Origin: Mycolicibacterium mageritense
Lineage (GTDB): Bacteria > Actinomycetota > Actinomycetes > Mycobacteriales > Mycobacteriaceae
Direction: 5' to 3'
Length of the DNA stretch: 64,000 bases
NCBI RefSeq assembly: GCF_010727475.1
Contig: NZ_AP022567.1
Location: 7,254,001-7,318,000, forward strand
Position 1 is the first letter of the stretch. Each line of letters starts with the position of its first letter. The notes under the pieces are model-generated. The model did not search any database. It was given only the letters and a program-made list of their open reading frames with translations, and was not told the DNA's origin. Below are positions 9,145 to 17,137 of this stretch, piece by piece. The position numbers and the translations under genes were made by a program.

Positions 9145-9217
9145 GAGAAATCCTTCCGATCGGTTCAATGGATGACGCCTTGGCCATGAATCTGCGGCCA
9201 GGCGACCTAACTCGAAA

Positions 9218-9799
9218 TCAGTTGGCCAGCGGTGCGGCGATCGGGCCGATGCGCAGGATCGGCTCGTCTTCGTGGCTGTTGTCGGCGGAGAGCAGGTCAG
9301 CACCGAAATGAGGCTGCTCGACCAACGGGACGCCGTGCCTGCGCGCGAACGCACCGAAGAAGGCACGTGACGCCGAATTATCCCGCGAGACAGTCGCTTC
9401 CACGGTCACCGGATGACCGTGGCGGTTCGCCCTGACCCGGTGGACCAGCGCATCGATCATGGCACTCGCCACACCGCTGCCCTGGCCGGCCGGGGCAACG
9501 GCCACCTGCCAGACGAACAGCACGTCGGGCCGTGCCGGCGGGTGGTAGCCGGTGATGAAACCGCGCAGCGCACCGGCTGATTCGGCCACGATCGAGGTCG
9601 CCGCGAAGTCGGTGGCGAGTAGCAGGTAGGCATACGTCGAATTCAGGTCGAGCACGCCGGTCGCGGCAGCCAGATCGCGGATTGCGATCGCATCCTCGGC
9701 GCATGGCGGGCGCAGTAATTCGCTTCGGGCATCTGGGCCCGACGGACTTCGTCCCGGCTCTGCGCTGATACGCGGCGGGGCGCTGTTGTAAACGTGCAT
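9218..9799 (-). CDS. ectA: diaminobutyrate acetyltransferase EctA
   Basis: 193-residue GNAT acetyltransferase producing N-gamma-acetyl-2,4-diaminobutyrate, the first committed ectoine step. The acetyl-CoA binding loop is VAVAPAGQGSGVASAMIDAL. The stretch DLNSTYAYLLLATDFA is characteristic of EctA. It is the first gene of ectABCD, so the ectoine promoter is expected in the 312 bp upstream. The N-terminal 25 residues are poorly conserved, and a start further in is possible. Confidence 0.95.
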   Translation of the reverse strand: MHVYNSAPPRISAEPGRSPSGPDARSELLRPPCAEDAIAIRDLAAATGVLDLNSTYAYLLLATDFAATSIVAESAGALRGFITGYHPPARPDVLFVWQVAVAPAGQGSGVASAMIDALVHRVRANRHGHPVTVEATVSRDNSASRAFFGAFARRHGVPLVEQPHFGADLLSADNSHEDEPILRIGPIAAPLAN

Positions 9800-10111
9800 A
9801 TCGAGTTAGAAGTCACCACCGAACAGTCATCGATAATCGTCAGTTCAAGTCATCGGTGCACCGACCGTAAGCACACCGCCGGTGCCGGATCAAGCCGCCA
9901 CGCAGCCGCGGGCGTCGAAGGAGCACAGCCGTCAATACTTCCTGATCTGCGGTTATCCCGACACAGCCGCCTGAGGGGCGAACGTCGCCACCGTTATCAA
10001 ATCGTTATCTTTGCCTCGGCGTTCTGTGCGCGATCTGACCGCAATGTGCCGCCCGAGCGTTTGTCAAAAGACTTGCATCAAGCAATGCCTCGGCGCATTC
10101 GGGCGAATTCG
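9800..10111 (-). promoter_or_regulatory. ectA leader and promoter region, no gene
   Basis: The 312 bp between ectA and the EamA gene have no credible ORF. The region is visibly AT-richer than its neighbours, notably around 9990-10015 and 10050-10135. A direct repeat GATAACG occurs twice on the minus strand (9992-9998 and 10003-10009), spaced exactly 11 bp. This could be -10-like sequence or a repeated half-site for a regulator. A GlnR-like arrangement uses 11-bp spacing, but the bases fit that consensus only loosely. The osmotic control element is not identified. Confidence 0.5.
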
Positions 10112-10999
10112 TCAATCGTTTTTTAATGGAATTTGAACTGTTTTCTCACGCAGTGAACCCCACGCCGCGCCCCCGACGACCAGCAGCGCCCCGACCACTC
10201 CCGCGGCGGTGACCGGATCCGAACCAACCCCGACGCCGATCATCGCGGCCCACAGCGGCTCGGTGCCCAGCAGCAGGCTCACTCGCGCCGGGGTGCTCAG
10301 CTGCACGGCACGCACCTGCACGACGAACGCAAATACCGTGCACGCCAACGCCAGATACAGCAGCAGCATCACGTCAGCGGCCCCCATATCGACCGCGACG
10401 GCGCCTGCCGGCTGTCCGGTCACGGTCGACAAGCCCGTCGAAAGGCCTGCCACGGTCGCCAACTGGACCAGCGTCAACCGCGTGATGTCGAGCTCGCGCC
10501 CGGCGGAGATGCGCCCGAGCAGCGTGACATGGCAAGACCGCAGCACCGCGGCGGTTCCGATCACCAGATCGCCGATTCCGGGCGGGCCGAAACCGTGCGA
10601 CTGGGTGAGCAACACACATCCGAGCACCGCGGCCACACCTGCCCCGTAGAACCGCACCGGGACGCTGCGCGGCCCCTGCAGCAGCGGCGTGACCACGATC
10701 GTCAGCGCCATCAGCAGGCCCGCATTGGACGCGGATGTCCGCGTCACACCGTAGGTTTCAGCCGCGCAGACCGCCCACAAGACACCGCCGCACATGACCC
10801 CGGAGACGAGTTCAGCCGCGGTGATGTGCCGCAGCCGCGGGCCGACCAGCACCGCGAGCACCACCGCCGCGACGACGAACCGCAGGGCCAGCAGCGCGAA
10901 CACGGTGTCGGCGCTGGCCAGTTCTTTGAGCGCCAGGTAGCTCGATCCCCACACCACCGCGACTCCGAGCAACGCGACGTCGGACATCCGGTTGGGCAT
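10112..10999 (-). CDS. EamA/DMT-family transporter
   Basis: 295-residue membrane protein with about ten hydrophobic segments in two EamA-type halves. It starts MPNRMSDVALLGVAVVWGSS, the common opening of EamA exporters, and ends in a charged tail. The family exports amino acids, metabolites or drugs; this substrate is unknown. It is divergent from a LysR regulator 71 bp away, a frequent pairing in which the regulator controls the exporter. It is upstream of ectA on the same strand, but the 312-bp gap makes co-transcription uncertain. Confidence 0.88.
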   Translation of the reverse strand: MPNRMSDVALLGVAVVWGSSYLALKELASADTVFALLALRFVVAAVVLAVLVGPRLRHITAAELVSGVMCGGVLWAVCAAETYGVTRTSASNAGLLMALTIVVTPLLQGPRSVPVRFYGAGVAAVLGCVLLTQSHGFGPPGIGDLVIGTAAVLRSCHVTLLGRISAGRELDITRLTLVQLATVAGLSTGLSTVTGQPAGAVAVDMGAADVMLLLYLALACTVFAFVVQVRAVQLSTPARVSLLLGTEPLWAAMIGVGVGSDPVTAAGVVGALLVVGGAAWGSLREKTVQIPLKND

Positions 11000-11041
11000 G
11001 GAGACAGCCTCTTGCGACCAATTACATCAGTCAAGCTAATG

Positions 11042-11064
11042 ATTCTTCTCAATATATGTAGAAT
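11042..11064. promoter_or_regulatory. candidate LysR binding site between divergent genes
   Basis: In the 71-bp gap between the EamA gene and the LysR gene, ATTCT (11042-11046) and AGAAT (11060-11064) form a perfect inverted repeat with a 13-bp AT-rich spacer. The site ends 6 bp before the lysR ATG. LysR-type operators are typically interrupted dyads with AT-rich centres, so autoregulation and control of the exporter are plausible. Confidence 0.5.
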
Positions 11065-11070
11065 TACTTC

Positions 11071-12012
11071 ATGGATGCCGGACGCCTGCGTATGCTCCGC
11101 GAGCTGGCGGATCACGGCACCGTTGCGGCAGTCGCTCAGGCGCTGTCGATGACACCGTCCGCGGTGTCCCAACAACTCAAGATTCTCCAGCGCGAAGCGG
11201 GTGTACCGCTGATCGAACCCGCGGGCCGCCGGGTTCGGCTCACCGATGCCGGTCGCGTGCTCGTGGGGCACGCGGACGCCGTGCTGGCCGCGCTCGACCG
11301 GGCCCGAGCGGAGATGGACGCCTACCGGACGTCGCCGCGTGGCAGCGTCAGCATTTCCTTTTTCCCCTCGGGCGCGGCGATGCTGCTGGCTCCGTTGATC
11401 ACCCGGTCGCATGACCGCGGTGTCGACGTGCTGGGCAGCGACATCGACGTGCCCGCATCGCGTGCGCCGCAGCAACTCACCGAGTTCGACGTCGTGGTGG
11501 TCCACCGCGACGACCGCGACAGCACGGAGTGGGGGTCGCGCTTCACCGCGACCCCACTGCTGCGCGAGCCGCTCGACGTGGTGATGCCCGCCGGTCATCG
11601 GCTCGCCCGCCGGGACCACGTCCGGTTGGCCGAGCTGGCCGACGAACAGTGGATCGGCGTCGAGGGTGGGCTCATGGTCGACGACGTGCTCAACTCGATC
11701 GCGTTGCTGACCGGAGTGCAGCCGCGGATCGCTCAGCGGATCAACGACTTCCGGATTGTCGAGGAGCTCGTGCACGCCGGCATCGGCATCGCGCTGATGC
11801 CGCGCTATGTCGCGCTCGCGCGTCCACTGGTCCGGTTGCCGGTCAGTGACATCACCGTGGCACGCCGCATCGAGGCGGTCACCCGTGCCGGGGCCACGTC
11901 GCGACCCGCGGTGGCGGTCGTGCTCGAAGAGCTCCGCGCCATCGCCACGGCCATCAGCTCACGAGACCGCGAACATGGCCACGGGCGATCCGTTCGGCGA
12001 GGTCGGCGCTGA
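11071..12012 (+). CDS. LysR-family transcriptional regulator
   Basis: 313 residues. The N-terminal winged helix-turn-helix spans about residues 1-60 (MDAGRLRMLRELADHG ... MTPSAVSQQLKILQREAGV). A LysR effector-binding domain occupies the rest (DVVMPAGHRLARRD, LVHAGIGIALMPRYVA). It is divergent from the EamA exporter, which is its likely target. Its last 59 bp overlap the 3' end of the converging tetR gene. The effector is unknown. Confidence 0.9.
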   Translation: MDAGRLRMLRELADHGTVAAVAQALSMTPSAVSQQLKILQREAGVPLIEPAGRRVRLTDAGRVLVGHADAVLAALDRARAEMDAYRTSPRGSVSISFFPSGAAMLLAPLITRSHDRGVDVLGSDIDVPASRAPQQLTEFDVVVVHRDDRDSTEWGSRFTATPLLREPLDVVMPAGHRLARRDHVRLAELADEQWIGVEGGLMVDDVLNSIALLTGVQPRIAQRINDFRIVEELVHAGIGIALMPRYVALARPLVRLPVSDITVARRIEAVTRAGATSRPAVAVVLEELRAIATAISSRDREHGHGRSVRRGRR

Positions 12013-12511
12013 CCCGCTCCGGTTCGACCGCCACCGAGCACGCCAACCCGTCGAGGAGCGCCAGTAATTCGACCGCCGCGACTTCGGCGTCCACCGCGGG
12101 GGCCGCCTCGACGATCAACGCGCGCAGCCATTGCGAAACGCGGGTCCAGTCCGCACGGTGGCGCTGGGCGGTCGGTTCGTGTACCGCGGCCCGGGCCAGC
12201 CGCAGCAGCCACGCCACGCTGATGTCGCGGTCGCGCGGATCCGGGCACACCAGCGCGACCGCCAACGCCTCGAGCCGCTCGGCGGCGGACATGTCGGGCC
12301 GCATCTGCTCGCCCAACCGGGCCACGAAGCGTTCACTCGCGCGGTCCATGGCCGCCGCCAGCATCGCGTCTTTCGTGGGGAAATGATGCTGCACCGCACC
12401 GATCGAAACATCGGCCTGCGCAGCCACTTTCCGCACCGAAACGCCCTCGAAGCCGTCGGCGACCAGAACCGCCAGCACCGCGTCGGTCATGCGCTCGTAC
12501 GGCTCGCTCAC
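11954..12511 (-). CDS. TetR-family transcriptional regulator
   Basis: 185 residues from a GTG start (VSEPYERMTDAVLAVLVADG). The N-terminal HTH reads VSVRKVAAQADVSIGAVQHHF at about residues 25-45, followed by a variable helical ligand-binding domain. The longer in-frame extension to 12646 would run through the operator and the divergent gene, so it is not used. A perfect 16-bp palindrome lies 20 bp upstream, between this gene and the DUF418 gene, which is its likely target along with itself. Confidence 0.9.
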   Translation of the reverse strand: MSEPYERMTDAVLAVLVADGFEGVSVRKVAAQADVSIGAVQHHFPTKDAMLAAAMDRASERFVARLGEQMRPDMSAAERLEALAVALVCPDPRDRDISVAWLLRLARAAVHEPTAQRHRADWTRVSQWLRALIVEAAPAVDAEVAAVELLALLDGLACSVAVEPERVSADLAERIARGHVRGLVS

Positions 12512-12530
12512 GGTCCGATCATAGCCGAAC

Positions 12531-12546
12531 CCATACGTTCGTATGG
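12531..12546. promoter_or_regulatory. palindromic TetR operator
   Basis: CCATACGTTCGTATGG is a perfect 16-bp palindrome with 7-bp arms. It sits in the 49-bp gap between the divergent tetR and DUF418 starts. Size, symmetry and position are those of a TetR operator that would cover both promoters. It contains an ATG at 12543 that is in frame with DUF418 but is more likely part of the operator than a start. Confidence 0.75.
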
Positions 12547-12560
12547 TAGCGTCCGCAGTC

Positions 12561-13817
12561 ATGTCCTCGTCACGGCTGCAATCCCTGGACGTTCTGCGCG
12601 GTATCGCGATCCTGGGCACGCTCGGCACCAACATCTGGATCTTCACCCATCCCGAGGGCCTGGTCGGTTATCTGAGCGGCACCCCGGACTCCGACTGGCG
12701 CACCCTCGAGGTCGTGCTGCAGTTCCTCGCGCAGGGCAAGTTCCTCGGCCTGCTCACCGTGATGTTCGGTATCGGTCTTGCCCTGCAACAACGTTCGGCG
12801 TTGCGGGCCGGGCTGCGCTGGCCGGGCAGCTACCCGTGGCGAGCTGCCCTGCTGCTCCTCGACGGTGCCGTGCACTTCGTGCTGCTGACGGAATTCGACG
12901 TGCTGATGGGCTACGCCATCACGGGCTGGATCGTCTCCTACCTGCTGGTGACCTCGCCGCGAACGCAACGGTGCATCATCGCGGTCGCCGCGGCAGTGCA
13001 CGTCACGATGATGACCGCGATCACCGCGCTGTTGTTGAGCTCGCCGCAGGTCGCGGGTCCGCCGCGGCGACTCGATCCCAATCCCTACGCCGACGGATCG
13101 TTCTGGGATCTGGTGGCGTTCCGGCTCGACCACGTGGTGCTGTTCCGGCTCGAGACCGTGCTGATCTTCCCGATGTCGATCGCGCTGTTCCTGCTGGGCG
13201 CCAGGCTTTTTCACGCGGGCATCCTCGACGCCCGCGGCGCGGTGTTGCGCCGCCGGCTGATGTGGCTGGGCTTCGCGGTCGCCGCGCCTCTCGACATCAC
13301 CCTGGAAGTCGCAGGGGGCGGGACCGGACTGCTGGTGGCGCGCTACGCCGTCGCGCCGTTCGTGTCGCTGGCGATCCTGTCCGCGGTTGCCGAGTATTAC
13401 GTTCATCGCCCGGCGCCCGGGTGGGCCGGGCGGCGGCTGGCCGAGGTCGGACGGATGGCGTTGTCCAGCTACGTGTTACAGAACCTGGTCGCCTCTGCCC
13501 TGTGCTACGGCTGGGGCCTGGGCCTGGCCGCGTCGACGCCTCCGCAGCACCGGGTGCCCGCCACGATCGCGATCTACCTCACCGTCGTGGTGGTGATCAT
13601 GACGTTCGCGCACCTGTGGCTGCGCCGGTTCCGCCGGGGGCCGGTGGAGTGGCTGTGGAACACCAGTTACCGGGCCCTGGCGGGCAGACGCAAACTCGCC
13701 CTTTTCTCGGCGGAAAAGGACGAGTTTGCGTCTGCTCGTGCGGAAAAAACTACAGGTACTGACCCAGGTTCGACTCGGTGTCAATCGCCCGCGACGCACT
13801 CGAACTCTTCCCGGTGA
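12561..13817 (+). CDS. DUF418 family membrane protein
   Basis: 418 residues with about nine to ten hydrophobic segments. It begins SSSRLQSLDVLRGIAILGTL, the usual opening of DUF418 proteins, and the C-terminal DUF418 region ends about FRRGPVEWLWNTSYRALAG. Function is unknown; the family is often next to TetR regulators and is thought to be transport-related. The final 45 or so residues are encoded by a long palindrome (13684-13735) and by sequence antisense to the end of mpa, so this tail is probably an acquired read-through extension. Start chosen: the ATG after the operator, 18 nt downstream of the first ATG. Confidence 0.85.
   Translation: MSSSRLQSLDVLRGIAILGTLGTNIWIFTHPEGLVGYLSGTPDSDWRTLEVVLQFLAQGKFLGLLTVMFGIGLALQQRSALRAGLRWPGSYPWRAALLLLDGAVHFVLLTEFDVLMGYAITGWIVSYLLVTSPRTQRCIIAVAAAVHVTMMTAITALLLSSPQVAGPPRRLDPNPYADGSFWDLVAFRLDHVVLFRLETVLIFPMSIALFLLGARLFHAGILDARGAVLRRRLMWLGFAVAAPLDITLEVAGGGTGLLVARYAVAPFVSLAILSAVAEYYVHRPAPGWAGRRLAEVGRMALSSYVLQNLVASALCYGWGLGLAASTPPQHRVPATIAIYLTVVVVIMTFAHLWLRRFRRGPVEWLWNTSYRALAGRRKLALFSAEKDEFASARAEKTTGTDPGSTRCQSPATHSNSSR
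13684..13735. terminator. 52-bp perfect-arm palindrome at the convergent DUF418/mpa ends
   Basis: The 15-base arm GCAGACGCAAACTCG (13684-13698) is matched perfectly by its reverse complement at 13721-13735. The 22-nt centre holds a nested 7-bp stem (CCTTTTC 13700-13706, GAAAAGG 13713-13719). It lies between the conserved end of DUF418 and the mpa stop, where a bidirectional terminator is expected. There is no long T run, as is common in mycobacteria. It could also be a dispersed palindromic repeat. Confidence 0.6.
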
Positions 13818-15597
13818 CCAGCGTGCGGATGTAGACGATCCGCTCGCCCTTCTTACCCGAGATCCGGGCCCAGTCATCGGGATTGGTGGTGTTGGGCAGA
13901 TCCTCGTTCTCGGCGAACTCGTCGACGATCGAATCCAGCAGGTGCTGGATGCGCAGACCGGGCTGACCCGTCTCCAGCACGCTCTTGATCGCGTTCTTCT
14001 TGGCGCGGTCGACGACGTTCTGGATCATGGCCCCGGAGTTGAAGTCCTTGAAGTACATGACTTCCTTGTCACCGTTGGCGTAGGTGACCTCCAGGAACCG
14101 GTTGTCGTCGATCTCGGCGTACATCCGGTCCACGACCTTCTCGATCATGGCCTTGATGCACAGACCGCGGTCGCCCGAGAACTCCGCGAGGTCGTCGGCG
14201 TGCACCGGCAGATCCTCGGTGAGGTACTTGGAGAAGATGTCCTGCGCCGACTCGGCGTCCGGCCGCTCGATCTTGATCTTGACGTCCAGGCGGCCGGGCC
14301 GCAGGATCGCCGGGTCGATCATGTCCTCGCGGTTGGAGGCGCCGATGACGATGACGTTCTCCAGGCCCTCGACACCGTCGATCTCCGAAAGCAGCTGGGG
14401 AACAACGGTTGTCTCGACGTCGGAGCTGACCCCGGTGCCGCGGGTCCGGAAGATCGAGTCCATCTCGTCGAAGAACACGATCACCGGGGTGCCCTCGGAG
14501 GCCTTCTCCCTGGCGCGCTGGAAGATCAGGCGGATGTGCCGCTCGGTCTCGCCGACGAACTTGTTGAGCAGCTCGGGGCCCTTGATGTTGAGGAAGTAGC
14601 TCTTCGCCTCGCGGGCGTCGTCGCCACGGACCTCGGCCATCTTCTTGGCCAACGAGTTGGCCACGGCCTTGGCGATGAGCGTCTTGCCGCAGCCGGGCGG
14701 ACCGTAGAGCAGCACACCCTTGGGCGGCCGCAGCGAGTACTCTTTGTAGAGCTCCTTGTGCAGGAACGGCAACTCGACCGCGTCGCGGATCTGCTCGATC
14801 TGCCTGCCGAGGCCACCGATGTCGTTGTAGCTGACATCGGGCACCTCTTCGAGCACCAGATCCTCGACCTCGGCCTTGGGGATGCGCTCGAACGCGTAAC
14901 CCGCCTTGGTGTCCACCAGCAGCGAGTCGCCCGGGCGCAGCCGGCGCGGCCGGGAATCGTCGAGCAAGGCCTCGCCCTCGTCGTCGTCAGGCAGATCCTC
15001 GGCGGCGACCAGCGGCTCGGCCAGCCAGACGATGCGCTCCTCGTCGGCGTGCCCGACCACGAGTGCGCGGTGCCCGTCGGCCAGGATCTCGCGCAGCGTG
15101 CTGATCTCGCCGACGGCCTCGAACGACCCCGCCTCGACGACCGTGAGCGCCTCGTTGAGGCGCACGGTCTGGCCTTGCTTGAGTGAAGCGGTCTCGATGT
15201 TCGGCGAGCACGTGAGCCGCATCTTGCGACCCGAGGTGAACACGTCGACCGTGTCGTCCTCGTGCGTCGCCAACAGCACGCCGTAACCGCTGGGCGGCTG
15301 GCCCAGCCGGTCCACCTCTTCACGCAGCGCGAGAAGTTGCTGGCGGGCTTCCTTGAGGGTGTCCATGAGTTTGGCGTTTCGCGCCGCGAGCGAATCGATC
15401 CGGGCCTCAAGTTGGTGCACGTCGCGCGCGCTGCGCAACCCGCTCTGCGGACCTACCGCGTTCTCCAGTTGCTCGCGCAGAACTGCGGCTTCGCGGCGCA
15501 ACGCTTCCAACTCTGCGGCATCTTCACTGGACATAGGTCCGGACCCGAACGAGGCGGAACCCTCAGAAAAGCCTTCCGAACGCTCTGACTCACTCAT
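13750..15597 (-). CDS. mpa: proteasomal AAA+ ATPase Mpa (ARC)
   Basis: 615-residue ATPase that recognises Pup, unfolds pupylated proteins and threads them into PrcAB. The N-terminal coiled coil is at about residues 25-100, followed by two OB-fold inter-domains and one AAA domain. Walker A GPPGCGKT is at 299-306, with Walker B VIVFFDEMD and the second-region-of-homology ASNREDMIDPAILRPGR behind it. The C-terminus ends GQYL, the penultimate-Tyr tail that docks on the proteasome alpha ring. A strong RBS (GGGAGGGAG) precedes the ATG. It is separated from dop by the ectoine and regulator genes. Confidence 0.97.
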   Translation of the reverse strand: MSESERSEGFSEGSASFGSGPMSSEDAAELEALRREAAVLREQLENAVGPQSGLRSARDVHQLEARIDSLAARNAKLMDTLKEARQQLLALREEVDRLGQPPSGYGVLLATHEDDTVDVFTSGRKMRLTCSPNIETASLKQGQTVRLNEALTVVEAGSFEAVGEISTLREILADGHRALVVGHADEERIVWLAEPLVAAEDLPDDDEGEALLDDSRPRRLRPGDSLLVDTKAGYAFERIPKAEVEDLVLEEVPDVSYNDIGGLGRQIEQIRDAVELPFLHKELYKEYSLRPPKGVLLYGPPGCGKTLIAKAVANSLAKKMAEVRGDDAREAKSYFLNIKGPELLNKFVGETERHIRLIFQRAREKASEGTPVIVFFDEMDSIFRTRGTGVSSDVETTVVPQLLSEIDGVEGLENVIVIGASNREDMIDPAILRPGRLDVKIKIERPDAESAQDIFSKYLTEDLPVHADDLAEFSGDRGLCIKAMIEKVVDRMYAEIDDNRFLEVTYANGDKEVMYFKDFNSGAMIQNVVDRAKKNAIKSVLETGQPGLRIQHLLDSIVDEFAENEDLPNTTNPDDWARISGKKGERIVYIRTLVTGKSSSASRAIDTESNLGQYL

Positions 15598-15742
15598 ATT
15601 GCGCTCCCTCCCGCACCGGAAGTTGGTGCAGTAACAACTTCAACGCTACCGGCGATTCAGCCTTTGTGTGTGCTCTAGGAACTCGACACACCAGCGCCAC
15701 TGTTAGCCTCTACCCAGAGTTGGTCCCTTCGAAAGGACAGTC

Positions 15743-16246
15743 GTGACCCTGAAAACCCTCGTTACCGGGTTTGTCGCCGCAGCCGGAGCCGCCGCAGTCG
15801 TGGGCGGAGCCGCAGCGGGTGTGACTTCCATTGCATCGAGCACGATGTCGGCCTCCCCCGCTGTGCAGCCGGTCGTCTTCGGTGCGCCGCTGCCGCAGCT
15901 GCCCGCGCCGGAGCTCGAAGCCCCGCTGGTGCAGACCCTGCAAGCGCTCTCCGCGGGCGGCTCATTCCGCGGCAAGGCCGCCTACATCCAGGGCGGCATC
16001 GGGCGCGTCGAGAGCATCGCCGCCGACCGTGCCTACAACCAGGCCGCCGCCGAAGGCAAGTTCCCGCTGACCTTCACGGTCGCCAACGTCGATCAGCAGG
16101 GCCCGGTGGCTTACGCCGACGTCACCGCGACGGCCGCGACCGGCGGCACCGCCACCCAGAACATCCAGTTCGTCGCGGGCCCGAGCCCGACCGGCTGGCA
16201 GATCTCGAAGGGATCGGCCCTGAACCTGCTGTCGTCCGTCGGGTAA
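15743..16246 (+). CDS. MTB12-like secreted low-molecular-weight antigen
   Basis: 167 residues from GTG with an AAAGGA RBS. The N-terminal signal peptide has a hydrophobic core (VTGFVAAAGAAAVVGGAAAG). The mature part resembles MTB12/CFP-2: a proline-rich linker, then a small domain ending FVAGPSPTGWQISKGSALNL. The protein is exported; its role is unknown. It is divergent from mpa across 145 bp that should hold both promoters, and its stop touches the start of the lppK-like gene, so the two form an operon. Confidence 0.85.
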   Translation: MTLKTLVTGFVAAAGAAAVVGGAAAGVTSIASSTMSASPAVQPVVFGAPLPQLPAPELEAPLVQTLQALSAGGSFRGKAAYIQGGIGRVESIAADRAYNQAAAEGKFPLTFTVANVDQQGPVAYADVTATAATGGTATQNIQFVAGPSPTGWQISKGSALNLLSSVG

Positions 16247-16810
16247 TTGCTCCGGACCCGCATCGCAGCTCTGAGTGCCGCCACCATTGTGGCGGCACTT
16301 GGGCTGTCCGGGTGTAGTACCCCCGAAAAACCGCCCACAACCCCGACACTCGAGACCACGGCGGCGCTGCCGGTCACGCCTGTCGCGCCGCCCACCGATC
16401 CGCTGCCCGCCCCGGACGTGCTCACCGGTGTGCTGTACCGGCTTGCCGACGTCAACGTCCCAGGCGCGGAGAAGATCGACGTCGTCGAGCAGGCAACCGC
16501 GGCCGACGCCGAAGCCCTGGACAAATTCGGGCGCGCGTTGGCCGACAACGGATTCACCCCACTGACTTTCGAGGCCACCGACCTGGCCTGGGCACAGACC
16601 GAGCAGGGCAACGTCATGGCCACCATCAAGGTCAGCACCGCCGCGCCGGCCGGCGCGGCGCCTCGCGAGTTCAGCTTTCCGATGGAGTTCACGCCCCACA
16701 ACGGTGGCTGGCAGCTGACCAGACGCACCGCCGACATGCTGCTGGAGATGGGGGCCGCCGGCGGACCGCCAAGTCCCGCGCCCGCTCCGCCCCCCACGCC
16801 GACGCCCTAG
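16247..16810 (+). CDS. lppK: MTB12-related lipoprotein, LppK-like
   Basis: 187 residues from a TTG that directly follows the upstream stop. The signal sequence MLRTRIAALSAATIVAALGL is followed by a lipobox LSGC, so Cys23 is the predicted lipidated residue. The mature part repeats the MTB12-like domain (FTPHNGGWQLTRRTADMLLE) and ends in a proline-rich tail. Gene order (mpa, this gene, DUF503, trmI) matches Rv2115c-Rv2118c, where the equivalent gene is lppK. The antigen upstream and this protein look like paralogues. Confidence 0.75.
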   Translation: MLRTRIAALSAATIVAALGLSGCSTPEKPPTTPTLETTAALPVTPVAPPTDPLPAPDVLTGVLYRLADVNVPGAEKIDVVEQATAADAEALDKFGRALADNGFTPLTFEATDLAWAQTEQGNVMATIKVSTAAPAGAAPREFSFPMEFTPHNGGWQLTRRTADMLLEMGAAGGPPSPAPAPPPTPTP

Positions 16811-16813
16811 CGC

Positions 16814-17107
16814 ATGTGGATCGGATGGTTGGAGTTCGATGTGCTGCTCGGCGACGTGCATTCGCTCAAGCAGAAGCGGTCGGTGATCCGGCCGGTGATC
16901 GCCGAACTGCAGCGCAAGCTGGCGGTGTCGGCCGCCGAGACCGGGGCGCAGGATCTGCACCGGCGTGCCGGGATCGGCATCGGTCTCGTGGCTGCCGACC
17001 GCGCGCATGTCGTCGATGTTTTGGACACCGCCGAACGGATGGTCGCCGCCAGGCCTGAGATCGAGCTGCTGTCGGCCCGCCGCGGCCTGCACCACAGCGA
17101 CGACTAG
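16814..17107 (+). CDS. DUF503 family protein
   Basis: 97-residue small protein with the DUF503 pattern WLEFDVLLGDVHSLKQKRSV near the start. The family is a ferredoxin-like-fold protein of unknown function; the Bacillus member YlxP lies in a ribosome-maturation context. It equals the Rv2117 position in the syntenic block. It starts 3 nt after the lppK-like stop, so the three plus-strand genes form one transcript that converges on trmI 30 bp later. Confidence 0.85.
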   Translation: MWIGWLEFDVLLGDVHSLKQKRSVIRPVIAELQRKLAVSAAETGAQDLHRRAGIGIGLVAADRAHVVDVLDTAERMVAARPEIELLSARRGLHHSDD

Positions 17108-17137
17108 GCGCGCGCGCCGACGATCGGCGTGTTCAGA

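Noticed and set aside
9992..10009. GlnR binding site upstream of ectA
   Set aside because: The 11-bp periodicity fits, but the half-sites differ from the GlnR consensus, so it is listed only as a repeat of unknown function.
12543..12560. Upstream ATG as the DUF418 start
   Set aside because: It lies inside the palindromic operator and adds six residues not expected in the family; the ATG at 12561 fits better.
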